The translations under genes were made by a program, and so were the position numbers. A DNA stretch of 64,000 nt from Phalacrocorax aristotelis (taxonomy: Eukaryota; Chordata; Aves; Suliformes; Phalacrocoracidae). The notes beneath the pieces are model-generated. The model saw nothing but the letters and a program-made list of their open reading frames with translations. It ran no database searches and was not told where the DNA came from. Position 1 is the first letter of the stretch. Each line of letters starts with the position of its first letter. The stretch is from assembly GCF_949628215.1 (NCBI RefSeq), contig NC_134282.1, positions 9,174,223 to 9,238,222 of the forward strand, in the 5' to 3' direction. Positions 25,701-38,800 of the stretch are shown piece after piece.

Positions 25701-28700
25701 GACTTTTCATGAGGAGGTTGTATTACCATTTAGGTCTAAGATTAAATTTGGATGATGAATATGAAGGTGTTGTTATCTTCTTATTTCATTATCTATTTAC
25801 TAAGAGGTAGAAGTTCTCTAATCAGCTTTTCTTGCTTTTTAGCAGAATTAGCCTTTGTACCAGTTTCCACATTATTTTAACAGTGAAAAAGGAAAAACAG
25901 ATGAGCCAGAAAACGAATATTCTTCTGATGCTGTAATTTCAAAACCATTAGTTAAATCATATTCTCATTTTTGGAAAATGAATATTTTGCAGTAGAACTT
26001 ACACTGTTGTGTCTCTGTCCGTAATCTAAGCCTGTGAAGTATGGGTTTTAGTGTTTAAAAATTGGGCTTCTGTTTTCTGTCCATTTGGCAAAAGCTGATG
26101 CTTTTAGTAATAAATTTTTTAGTTGTGAATCGTGGCAGCTGCCCAGTGCCACAGGGCAGGTTCAGGTGCTGCCAGGCTGTGGGGAGGCAAGGCAGTCTCT
26201 TGTGGGCAGGGCTGCACTGCAGCCAGTTCTCCAGCAGATCCCTGGACCACAGCTGCCTCCCCTGGACCTGGCCTGCCTCAAGTCTCAGCCCTGCCAAGCA
26301 TGGGGCTGTCGGCTCTTGAAGGGCGCCTCTGTGTGAGCTTGTGTGAGTAGAGCCCTGCGTGGCCTCTCCGCATCCCAGCCAACAGATAGCAGCAAGCATG
26401 AGGCACAATTTTTACTCTGGAATTACTGGTTTGGCTTTACATGGCATACATGTGTCTTCCATGCTTCTCAAAGGGGTTCTTAGCTGGTTTTATAGCCCAA
26501 CATACTTGGGCTGCCTGGGGAGGAGAGGCCTGAGCATAGCAATTGCCGCAGCTGTCTGTCTTGTTGGTCATCCGTTTTGCTATGGGAATTTCTGTTGGTT
26601 ATCCCGTGGGCTATTCCCTCACACGGATAAGCTGGGAGTGTCTCGGTGGCAGGTTTAACATATCTTTTCTTCCAGGGAGCTAAAAATATTGGTGTGGGTT
26701 TGACAACTCTACCCCAAGACAAGCCATCACCCTTTTCATCCCTCTGGCCTTGCTTCTGCCACAAAACAGGCCACATTTCCCTCATCTCAGCCAGAAGCTG
26801 TGAGCTGAGCTACAGTATATTTTAAATGAAAACATATCTGTAACTATGTGCATAGAAGAGAACAAGTATAGTTTGCAGTTATTATAGGAAAGCTTTAAGT
26901 CACTCTTTTAAATGAAATGACAGGGATAGTGCTTTGACACTGTCTGCTTTGTATCTGGAGGTACTTGCTGTCTTATCTCAAAATAATTCCAGTGGTTTAA
27001 TGACAGAATTTTTTTTGAACAGCAAATTAAGATGACTGGAAAATAATATTAGCCTGGGGGAGATGGATTTTGAGTGAATGAACATCTTTTTAATAAATTT
27101 TAGTGCTTTTTGGATGTAGCCGAGACTGTCAGAAGCTATCGCTGAGATGAGGCTTGGAGGGATGGTTCACGTGTTTCAAGAAACCAGCTTAAAAAGTTGA
27201 AGAAAACAGACTTTTGAGCATGCAAGGCATTGGCAAGGGTCTCCCAAGGAAGGGCTTATGGGGCAGAAAACATAAGCAGGATAAACAAGTGAGTCTGTTA
27301 CCTTTCCTGCCAAACCTTATTTTGTGGTTGTGCAATATCTATGAAAAAGTAGTGGCTGTTGAAAGTATGTACTGTTGTCTTATGGTGATCATTGATGTTA
27401 ATCAAATACAGGTAACAGAATAACAATTTTATATTCAGAAAGCTTGCTTGTTACCGTCAACTCTGAGACTTTGATAGAATTTTGCATGCTGTGGCTCCAC
27501 AGAGTGGTCCCAGTAGGAGTGTTGTGATCCCCCTGAGAACACGGGATGTATGTGAAAGCGAAGCAAACTGGAAGATGTAAGGGTTACTCGGCCATGGCTT
27601 AAAAAAGATGTAGGTGCAGTGTCAGATGGTATAAAGTGAACTAGTTGCCTTTTGACTTTTCCCTTTGCGGACAGTCAAACTCTACTGTAGTGTGTCTTCA
27701 AGGACACACCAGTTTCAGAATTGACTCTGACAGCGCTAGGGATTGGATGCAAAACCTGGCCTGTCAGTGAAGAGTTGTCAGGGTGATTATTATTATTTTT
27801 TTAAGTTGAATAAACCTACAAGTACTTTCATACTGTTTGGCATATCTCTCCTGAGTTACAAAGAAGTCTTCATTTATTTGCTCTAATGTTCTTACTAACC
27901 TATAGAGCATGTTCTAATTTCTAAAGACATATAGCATTTAAGCACTTCTGGTTTTAAAATGAACTGTATCTTGAAGTCAAAACAATAAGGAATGTATTAA
28001 TGATTGGGCAAGGTTTCTTACAGAGCAGCTTTGGAGTTAGATACTTGTGTACAGCTCCTCCCATAATTCATAGAATGATAGGATTGTGGAGTAATTAGCA
28101 CTTACCACATTATCAAGTGTGATCTGATATATCAATATAGAGTGGTGACAGTTATTTTTCGTTGTTGAGTTGCAACTAAACACAAATTAATTTTAATATA
28201 AATGTGCTGATACCACTTTGAAGCCTCTAGATAGTTAGCTTCATCCATTAATCTTGTGAATTGAGGTATGAACCAGTGGTGGGGTAATGATGTAGCTGTT
28301 CCATTTTCCCTTGTAACTGAGAGTGAGTGACATGTCTTCAGAGCATGACTTCTGCTATGTCCTGCCACCCTCAGCTGGAAGTGTGAGTAAAAGCACAAAC
28401 TCTTGAGTGCAGCCAAGAACAATCCTACAGTGGCTTTGGGGGTCTGTTTAATTTTACAGGTTGTTAGATATAGTCAACATATGTCTTGCAGTGTGCCGCA
28501 ATCTATCTCGACATGTGGTGACTGTGGGAAGTCTTACTATTTGTGTTAGTTAGCGACAGCTAGGAAATAATGATTTCTCAGTAAGTAAAATGCATCAACC
28601 CTACTTGTATCTTGTCTCCCATCTCACTCAAATTCTACAGGCATGTAGAACTATGGGGTGTTTTGGTTTTTTTTCCTTCTCTCAGTCACACTGTCTATCG

Positions 28701-29853
28701 TGTAACTTTTTTCCTAGCATGCGCTAGACAAATTCTGTTCTCTTTTATTGCTGTCACAATCTTTCAGAATACAGCTGGGGACTCCTTTGGTGCGCTGATG
28801 TAAATGTCACTGTGTAAAAGCCAGCTGAATAATGAAACAATTAGAAAATGCAATAAATCAAAGATGCGAAGCATTATACGTGGAGCCTGCTTTATTCTTC
28901 CCATGCTTTCCAGCGCTGTGTCCCCTTGGGCTCCATCATAAGAAAGTGCAATTTATGCAAGTCTGAATGTTTCTGCCTGTTGTTCCACACTGACTATAAA
29001 CCTACTGATTTCAGTAGCACTGAGTTGGCTTAAACAAGCACAGTATTTAGCCAGTAGCATGGTAATCTTTTATAGCTACTGGGAGAGTTAGTGCCCAGCA
29101 TCTCACAGGAGGCTACTTGTTTTATGAAATCAAATGCTCAGTGATGCACACTTAACTGTTTGCATGCTTTGTGCTTTAACTGGCCTGATTCTGCAGAATG
29201 GCTGTTCCCTTTCCAGTTACTGACAGAGACAGGAGGAGGGGGCACAAAACCTGGGGAAAAGGAGTGCTGTCCACAGAGGTTCTCACCTTCTGCCTCACAG
29301 AATCCTGTGGCTGCAGATGCTCGGAGTTACTTTGGAGTGAGGGTGGTTTTTCTCTTCTGCATTCAGCCTGCGTCACTTTCTCGTTCTTTAACTGAAGTAT
29401 GGTAATCTGTTCCTGACCAGCCTCCCTAGGTGCCAGCGGAATTTCCTTGCGCTTGCCTATAGAGCTCTTCTTCCCAGGCATTATGCACACTTAACGCCTG
29501 GAGTCTTAATCACTGTGCTATGCATGCATGTCTCATACCAAAAGTAGTCGCTGCTCCTGCATTCCCACAGCAGCAGCACAGAGCAGATGCCTTCAGCTTT
29601 CCTCTCAGGCTGTGCTTTTCGGCTTTGAAGAAAGTTGCCTAGTATTGCCTCTGGATTTGTGCTTTCCCATCTTTGTTATGGATCATGAAGATTTCATCGT
29701 TCCTCGTAGAGAGCAGTGCCGGCAATGTTCTCCTGTACTTCTAAGGATTGTTTTCCAAATGTTTTAGCTCTGGAGACATGAAGATTAAATTGGAGCTTTC
29801 CTGCAGCGAGAATTTCCATTCTACTTGCCGATAATGCATGAGTTACAAATTTA

Positions 29854-29896
29854 ATGGCAGACCTTGAAGTATATAAAAATTTAAGTCCAGAAAAAG
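29854..29896 (+). CDS. PLCH1: PLCH1 canonical first coding exon (exon 1B)
   Basis: ATG at 29854 opens 14 codons reading [14 protein letters not shown] plus one base, followed by the donor AAAAG|GTAAGG at 29897. This is the N-terminus I know for mammalian PLC-eta1. It leaves in phase 1 and joins exon 43695, with the split codon giving Val (SPEK-V-ERCM). It is too short to appear as an ordinary open frame. The upstream side may be a promoter, or an acceptor at 29806 (CTTTCCTGCAG). Two tiny out-of-frame uORFs begin at ATG 29834 and ATG 29838; the first stops at 29854 and the second overlaps the start. The start has T at -3 but G at +4, so its context is only fair. Confidence 0.92.
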
Positions 29897-32800
29897 GTAA
29901 GGATTTTTGAGTTTGGAATTACTATAGGAAAAGCTCATAATGTTTCTGGAGGTGCTTGTAGAAAAATCAGGTAACTTTATCCTTATGATTGGTAAGTTAT
30001 GCACAGTATTTATGTGGACATTATTAGTATGAAAAAATGTGTGTGTGTATATATATTCCTGAATATTTAAGAGAAATACCTGGTATTTTTGTATTGACTT
30101 GAAAGTACATTGCTCCATGAAAACGTGGATTGTATGTGAGATACTACTCCTATGATATGGACAAACTGCACATATATGTTACTTTAAATTATTATGAATC
30201 TACTTGCCTTTAAAAAAAAATTCTTGACCTTTTCATCTATTGGCCATTTTGCTGTGGCATAGCTTTCTGTGGGAAAGAGTTTCTATTTTCCTAGTCGCAC
30301 TTACAAATGGTGTAACACACATGCAAATTATGTAAAATTCTATCCAAACAGAAAAATGTGTCTCTTCAAGAATTGTAGGAGGATGATACAAAAAAGGAAG
30401 GCATCTTAATAACTTTCTTCAGTAACTTGTAGTTTATGATGTCTGATTTTGTTCAATTTAAGTCAGTGCTGGAGGGAAAGTGGTAATTAGTTTAAGCCCC
30501 TAAGTGGATATAGAGTAAATGCTGTAGAGAAGAAGAAATGGTAGACAAAGTTATTTTTGTATTTTGCTCATCATTAATAATGTTCGTTTATGTGCTTTTA
30601 AAGAAAAGACTTACAAAATACATTTAGCAGAGAGCTGGCTTGCCAAAATTGGGTAATTCAGAAGACATTTTCTAACAAGATTTTTCTACCTATCATTTAA
30701 AAATGAACAAACTAACTAATCTAAAATTAAGCCACCAAAAGTCAAGGATTGCACTTTGAAATATTATTTTACCCACTAATGAAGCATGTTAAAAAACTCA
30801 ATGGCAGTGCTGGGGTTGATATAGACTGATTTTTTTTTTCCTTTGTATTTATCATGGATAATTATATTTGATAAATATTATTTAATTAGGGAAAGTTACT
30901 GGAAATGGACACCAGCCATTGTATAAGAAATCAAGACTATTTTAAGGAAAATCAGTTATTTGTGTATCCTCTCAGGGAAGGGCCTCCTATGTTGGAGTCA
31001 ATATGCTACAGTTCCAAACACTGTATTTTTATTCTGGAAGTTTTGGTTACACAAAACTCTGCATTAAGCTTTGATGCATATGGTTAGGTAAAGGAGACCA
31101 GGTGTTACTCCATCTGCTTTCTGAGATGCAGAAGGTAATGGATATGTCCCCATTTAATAATTTACACGCGCTAGCTTATTTGAAGGGGGTTTTTGGAACA
31201 GTCCTAGAAGAAAAGCATCAGGTTAATTTTTAAAGGTCATGTAAATATATATGTAGATAAACACAATTCATACCAAAGTACTCAGTTGATGGTAAAATTC
31301 TGTTTGAGGTAATTTTGCAGCCCCTTTTCCTTAGGCAGATATAATAGCAACGGCCAAATTTCTGTTAATCTTTTTCAGTTAGTGGCACTACCATTTCTCT
31401 GTCTGGTGGAGGCAGTTAAAGAATGCAGAAGCAAAGAGTACAATGCAGTGTGCCTGGCGTTCAGGCTTGGCTGCTTTGGTGGCATTGCAGCAGTGCATGC
31501 GGGGTCATGGCTGGGCTGCTGGGGTGCTCCCCACACACAGGAGAGGTGACATGGCATTGCACAAGCGCAGACTTTGGATATAGTGTTTTGTAGGCATTAA
31601 TACATTCACGTGCTTGGATGGTGGAAGAAGGCTGAGTGCCTGATCTCCCCCTTACTCAGGCTGGTGATTACTTAGGCCTGCCATCACTGCTACTGATAAC
31701 AGCAGGATCACACCCCATGCACAATTTAGGCTCGTATGATAGCACCTGGATAAAGGGGATCACTGAGCAGCAGGTACGCCGTGTGCCGTTGCTGGCTGAC
31801 CATCTGACTTGGCTCTGCCATGAGCGCTTGCTGGAAGCAGCAGCTCCGCACCTGCCAGCGGTTTGGCCTTAAGTTCTTAGGCGACTGCTAACCCCTCTGA
31901 ATGGGAAACGCACTTGTGCTCCAAGAGGCATTGGCAGTGGGGTGTTAGCAAGCATGGCATGGGAGGAGCGGCACAGGCTTCCCTTGGTTATGGGTCTGGG
32001 TCTTCGGCTGATGGGTCATTGTACTTCGTAGTTATCTTGTTTCTGCTGTAGCAGAACACTGTGTTGCAGTTGGTACAGCTAAGCAGAGAAACAGCAGTGA
32101 ACTGCGTCATGTTTCATTCACAGGAACTATCACAGCAGCCTTTTTTAAGGTCATTATTAGTGCTGCTTTGGGACTTTTGTATCTTTACATCTGTCCAAAC
32201 ACTTGTAAACCAAGTATTAAGTGTAGACTCTAGAATAGTAAGTGATATATAAAGGAATTAGCTCAGAACGGTGTACTGTTCTGAGTGGATATGGAAGGCA
32301 TCAACCTTTTCCTGTGAAGAATTTGGTCTACCACGGTTTAATTCCAATAATAGATTAAATCTATCACAGTGTTATGTGCACTCACAATAAATTAGTATTT
32401 GAACATAGCAGCTTTGAAAGGTTTAAAGCCTCCAGGTTTTTTGGTGTTCTCTGAGGATGTTACCCCGCATGAAGTGAAACGCCTCACCTGCCAGCCTGAA
32501 AGGAGCGTTGCTGCTGTGTGGCGCTGTGGAGTGCCAGGTCCTTTCATAGTGAGGTTTTGCAGGATGCTGGAGCTGGATGCTGAATGCTGATGGCTCCATG
32601 AGAGGTATCTAATCTGCTTCTGCAGAGCCAGGGGTGCGGTAGACCAACTGGTAACGAGGTTAATGCTTGTTAACTACTTTGCGTTTTGCCTTTTTTTTTG
32701 TGCTTATGAATTAAATATACTCTTGTTTCAATAAATCTACAAAACACCATTATCATGTGAAACTGAGAAGGTTCTTAGTTTGCTGAAGACCAGTGCCTTT

Positions 32801-35800
32801 CTGATGCAATGTGGCATAAATTTCAAACTCTTAAAGTAACTCTTTCATTGCTTTGATGAAGACTAAAATGGCCAAATGCTATATTGGGATCAACATTAAT
32901 GGTGTCAGTATCGTGGAATGCAGTATCTTGGTGAAACCAGGGGCTGGTGGCAGAAGCTTGCTGTGAGAAAAGTTCACAGCTTTTCCAGCACTGAGCTTAC
33001 CTGCAAGAGGAAATGTGTGTGCTTATTTTTCCTCTTTACCATATGTTTTGAAGTAGTCACTTAAGCTCATGTCTTAGAGGACAGCCTGTCAGTATGCAGG
33101 CAGCATTTTGCGCTGGTGTGTGTGCTTCTTGAATGACTGAAATTAAAGTTATGGGAAACTGTAAGCTGACTTTTTTCCTTTTATTTTTTAATACAAGTGT
33201 CAGGAAACCCAGCTGTAGGTGAGGCAGTTTGTGTCTCTTCTATGTCAGGTCATTGGTATCCTCAGCAGTATAACAGATAACTGGAGATGTTTTCACATGT
33301 CACCTGTAGAAATTGATCAGCATGAAACTCAGATGCACAAAACATCATTATTTTAGGTAATAAAATTACTTTGGTGTTTGAGACTGTCAATTCATTGTTT
33401 GTCCACAGATGAGTCACTGTTGGTGACTTGCACTGAGGTAATTTGAGAATAGAATAGATAAACGTGTTTCTTGAGCAAAATGACTGTTTCTGAGGAGAGT
33501 GAATAAATTGGTTCATATTGTCAGTTGCAAGGCATTCTTCATTCATTACTTTTCATTCTACCCTGCTTTTTCCCCTCCTACTCTCTATTCAAGCCCCACA
33601 TGTGGATTATTTGGCAGTCTGAAGGAGAAGCAATGCCCCCCTCCAGCCCAGCCACTGTCAGAGCCTAGCGTGATGAGTGCGCTCCAGGTCCTGGGGGTTG
33701 GATCCCTCTTCCACCCACTTCGTCCTGCAGCTACAGCTGCTCTTCTGCCCCGTGATTTATTCCCCTCACCAGGCTGTGATGCTGTACAGGTGCCAGGATT
33801 GCTGTGACATATTGCTGTTTGCTCATAAATTTGCAGGCATCAGAATTCACTGTTTGCACTGAAGCTGGGACAGTTTATCCTCTTCATGTCTCCTGTGTGG
33901 GGACAAGAGCAAGCTTTACGGAGGGTGTTCTGGTGGGGTTTTTCAATTTTTTTTTTGAGAAGGTAAGGCAAGGCAAGGGTAAGATATAAAGGAATGGCAC
34001 ATTGCAGGGGGGGTGGGTGGAGGGGGAGTTTAGGGAATCTGACCCAGCTCCATATGTTGCAGTGGGAAGTGTATTTCATTGAAATCCTGGGTAGTACCTA
34101 AAGAACTGAGGAACAGGGATGATGTTTAATGCTGTAGAACAGAGGCAGGCTTAGAAAAAGACATGCTTGGTTCTTGGGCATATGATCCTTCTTCATGTAC
34201 TTACTGATTATTTTAGAGGGCAGACGTGGGATTCTGGAAGAGAAAGAGCTTGTGGTTTCTGTTTTCCACTGTGACTTCTGCATTCAGAGGTGTGGATCCT
34301 GGGATGCCTTTCAGGCTCTTCTTTATCGGTTGCTGTGAGACCTCCGAGGAGGTGCTCCTGTCTTAGCACTGCTGAGGAGCATGCACAGGTGACTCAGCTG
34401 AGCTCCTTTGAGTCAGTTATTGCCATCCTTTCTGGTACCTGAGCAAAAGCTTGCCTAGCAAACGGGAGACCCTAGGGTTTCCTTTGGAGACATGGCCACA
34501 GAACCACAGAACTATTTCTTGTATTCCTTGAGATAGGTTATGGCAGCGTGAGGATGCTGCCCAAGAAGCCAAATGCCTCTCTGCCCTTTGCTTGTCCTGA
34601 AACCTGTTACTGAGGCTGTCACAGCAACACGTACGGACCTGTTCACTCATCATCCTTGTCAGCAGGTGTAGCGGAAACTATCCGTTTGTTTCTGTCTGCT
34701 GTTTCTACCACTTGCTCTACAGTGTCATGGTCTATTGCTGTGCCCTCCCTGCTGTGGGATCCTCACACAGTAATGAGGATTAGGATGTGCAAACTTGTTA
34801 ACTCTGGTTAATAAATCTATGTTTCTTTTTCACTCTAATGATGTGACAATGTGTTTTGGCAGTTGGCCATGTCTGTGGTTAAATGATTGTGCTTTTCAGT
34901 GTTGATAAAGAACTAATTCTGTAGTCTTAATGGAAAACTTCTAATCCTCAGTCATGCTGGGTTGCAGTGGCATCAGAGCTCTCAGAATGAGAGCTTTGAT
35001 ACGATCTATTTCTGAAGGAGAGGAGATCTTAGAGACATTTGTTTTATTTCAGGAACCAGTAGCAATAACATTCCCCTGTAAGCTGTCACACAGTTGGTCT
35101 CTTGGCTCTGTGTTGGCAGGCTGTGGCCTGTCAAAGGTGGTGCTTTATGGATGAGGCTTACAGTTGGGCTCCCAAAGCCTTGTGACTGCTCAGGCCACCA
35201 GGATGCTTCAGCAGTGTAAGTGTCCAGCAGGACTGCAGAGAAGCTGCACCTGCTGCATGATCTGTTCATCAGCTGCTTCCCAAAGTGCTGTGTGAATGAA
35301 ACTTGGGCTGATTTCTTGAAGATAATAATTAGAAGTCATCTGAGTGGGCAGAAGGAAGGTATTCTTGAGCAGAGGTGGAAAACATGCATTATTCATTGTA
35401 TCTGGGGGCTGATCTCTTGGATTTCCATTCTTGAAGTGTAGATCTCAAAAAGGGGATCCCAGGCCCTGTAAATAAGGTAGTGTCCTAGGAAGTAATTTCC
35501 TGCCTGCACAGTACTTTAGAAGATAGTCTCACTGTAGGAACAAGATTTATGAATAAGGATGATTAAAACTCTTTTGGGATTACATTGTAGTGCCAGGTCT
35601 TTGTTTTGATGCTTCTGGTTCCTTTCTGATCTCTAAGTGCAAAAGAGGAGGGGGACTCAGTCTGGGAAAGGACTCTGGACACTCCCATGACAGGAATAAC
35701 TAATTTTCAAAAGTCAGCTTTGGAAAAAGCATACAGCAGAAAACTTGTAACTTGTAATATGAAAATAAGATTAGTTAAATTGATCATCCTAGAAGCATTA

Positions 35801-38800
35801 AGCCAGCAATCTCAATATGGTATGCTGAAACAGAATCCCAGAATGGTAGGGGTTGGAAGGGACCTCCAGAGATCATCTTGTCCAACCCCCCTGCGTGAGC
35901 AGGCACACCCAGAGCAGGGGCACAGGACCGCGTCCAGGCGGGGTCTGAATGTCTCCAGGGAAGGGACTCCACAACCTCTCTGGGCAGCCTGTGCCACTGC
36001 TCTGGCACCTGAACAGGAAAGAAGTTTTTCCTCATACTGAGGTGGAACTTCCCGTGTTCCGACTTGTGCCCATTGGCCCTTGGCCTGTCATTGGGCACCA
36101 CAGCAAAGACTCTGGTCCCATCCTCTTGATACCTGCCCTTCACATATTTATAAGTATTGATAAGATTCCCCCCTCAGTCTTCTCCAGGCTGAACAAACCC
36201 AGGTCTCTCAGCCTTTCCTCATAAGGGAGATGCTCCAGCCCCCGACCGTCTTGGTAGCTCTCGGCTGGACTTGCTCCAGCAGTTTTCTGTCCTTCTTAAA
36301 CTGGGGGGCCCAAAACTGTACACAGTACTCCAGATGTAGCCTCACCAGGGCAGAGTAGAGGGGGAGAATAACCTCTCTTGACCTGCTGGCCACACTCCTT
36401 TTAATGCACCCCAGGATACCATTGGCCTTCTTGGCTACAAGGGCATGTTGCTGGCTCATGGTCAGCTTGTTGCCTACCAGCACTCCCAGGTCTTTTTCAA
36501 CAGAGCCGCTTTTCAGCAGGTCAGCCCCCAGCCTGTACTGGTGCATGGGGTGGTTCTTCCCCAGGTGCTGGACCTTGTAAACAGTGGTTACTATGAAATA
36601 CATATTACTCATAAACACAACTTCTGGGAGTTACTGGTACCAAGTGTTGGTTTTGGGGTTTTTTTTGTTGTTGTTGTGGTTTGTTTTTGTTTGTGTGGGT
36701 TTTTTTTGTTGTTGTTGTTGTTTAAGGAAAGAAGACAACAGCAGCTGGTTCTCAGACTTACTAAGACTTAAAACTATACTACTAGATTCCCCCCCTGGGT
36801 AGTATATGTTTTTGAGCTTCACACCTTTTATTTTTCTGTTTGTGTATTATTTAGTGAATTTATAAGCATGAGTTGTTTTTCAGATTTAGTGATTTTCATT
36901 GACTGTAGGCCATTCACAATTGTTTTGAGTAGTCACAGTTTTTGTTTTGCTGGTTACTCATTTTGATTCTCAACCTTCTTGAGGACTGAAATGAAATACC
37001 TGCCCTGTTTTCAGCTGGCCCTTGCAAGTGCTAGCACCAGCTTTTGGTGTCTCTGCAGGTGAGTGTGACTTCCTTGAGGATTTCTTGAGATATGCAGAAG
37101 TGTGAGAGGTTGTCCATCTCATGTCCATAAACTTCACAGAGATTATGATTAAATCCACTGTAAGAAGCTTAATGTAAAATTCCATGAGGGGTTGGAAGAG
37201 TTGCTGCAAAGCAAATTAAAAACTGACATAAAATGAGATGCGGCTGTTAAGAACTGTTGCTTCCCTCAGACCTGCCTCTGCTCTCCTCTGCTTTTTGGCT
37301 GTTATGTAACAAAAGAGCAATCAACAATTTGATTACATTAGTGGTAAGCTGTGCGGTGTGCTGGATATTGTTGCTATTCTATGGGATTTAGAGCAAATGT
37401 TCTCTCTGGGGGATGGGGGCATGGAGTAAATGGCTTTTAATGGCATTAGAGTAAAGGCAAACTCAAAGCACACTCATGATGAATAAATGGCTGCCAAGCA
37501 GGATGATGAGAAGAGTTCAGACAATTGAGAATGTTTTTTGTGATCACGCTTAGAGCATCTTCACTACTTGGATTGTGATAGTTTAATTGCATACTGTTGT
37601 CTAGTTCAGGGGTGTGTGTGCTTTTTTATTTGCACGTTTCTTCACTGCCTGCTTCTGTGAATGTGCCTCTACGTCCGTAAAAAATGGACTCTGAGCTGGA
37701 TCCAGATCCACGATTCCAGTCATGAGAGCATGCTGTGACTTCTTTGTCACCCACCAACCACCTACTTTTTGTGTAAAAGCCTTGCTCAGAGTTCGTTTTC
37801 TGGAATATTGGGGTTTTTAAATCTGAAAACTTGAGATAATTGCTATCGTGGCATTTGGAGTTTAAATAAAATAAGATAAACCATGCTTTCTGTGGTGAGG
37901 AGCAGTTATCCTAAGACGAGGTATAGGATCCTGTTCTGGTTCTTGGGATACCACAGCACAGTGAATCACAGGAGGTGTCTACAGAAGTCCTGGCAATGCG
38001 TGTGGGTGGGAACAGCACACGATGATAGTTGGGGGGGGGTCTTTTGGTTTTTTCCTTTCTGAAGAGAGAAACTAACAATGTACCTGCAAAGTATCTAGTG
38101 AAACCAAAAACACTGAATGTAGGGGAGAAGAGCTCGTGTTGCAATTGAAAAAGTAACTTCTGTGTTTTGTGGATTTCTCGTATATCCTCGAGCTTAATGT
38201 TGGCTTAATGCAGCTTGCTGCATATAAATTAGAAACACAGTTTATATCCTCTCTCATAATTATACTTCGCATTGTTTGGTAATGCCTTTATACCTTATTT
38301 AATCTTTTGGGTTTTTTTTAGACAGCTGTAACATTAAGCCCATAAAAACAAGACCTGAGACTAAACCTTTTTTTTTCTTTTGGTTGCACATTGAAATACT
38401 AATTTCTTAACATGTAGTAATGTAATAGGGAAAAATAAGGAAGAGCTGTTTTTGTGGACAGCAGTAAAAATTTTTAAAAAACTATCTGTCTCACAGCTTG
38501 AGTCATGTAATCTTTATACTCAGTTATTGGACACTTCCTAAAGCTACTAAATATATTCATATCCCACTGTATTTTTAAGGGCCCACTGTATTAACTTACT
38601 AAGCATTTTCTGCGAACACGAGCTGTTTGCACGTAGCAGTTGCACACACTGCCCTTTGCCAAAATAGGTTTTACTGGCTGTCCTGAAATTTAATTAATAA
38701 CTCATTATTTAAAGGCCTGTGTGCATTGTCTCATAGCTTTCTTGGGCTGTCTCATAGAAGCTGAGGGAAATGCGGGTGAGATTCTTCTCAGGGTGAGCTG

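Larger units (their letters stand above)
18212..29853 (+). other. PLCH1: Intron between alternative PLCH1 starts
   Basis: About 11.6 kb without a convincing exon. It holds a GC-rich CpG-dense block at 18290-18640 directly after exon 1A, an A/C-rich simple repeat at 22139-22275, a probable old CR1/L3-type LINE fragment near 22650-22750, and a GC-richer stretch at 26120-26800 with several overlapping short open frames. For transcripts using the 29854 start, the end of this segment would carry promoter or 5' UTR sequence. Confidence 0.5.

Noticed and set aside
28065..28100. TCATAGAATGATAGGATTGTGG as another CR1 end
   Set aside because: Only about 20 bases are similar and the expected following motif is absent; too weak to list.
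36208..36618. 136-codon minus-strand frame as a host gene
   Set aside because: Its text is the C-terminal end of CR1 reverse transcriptase; it belongs to the LINE fragment.
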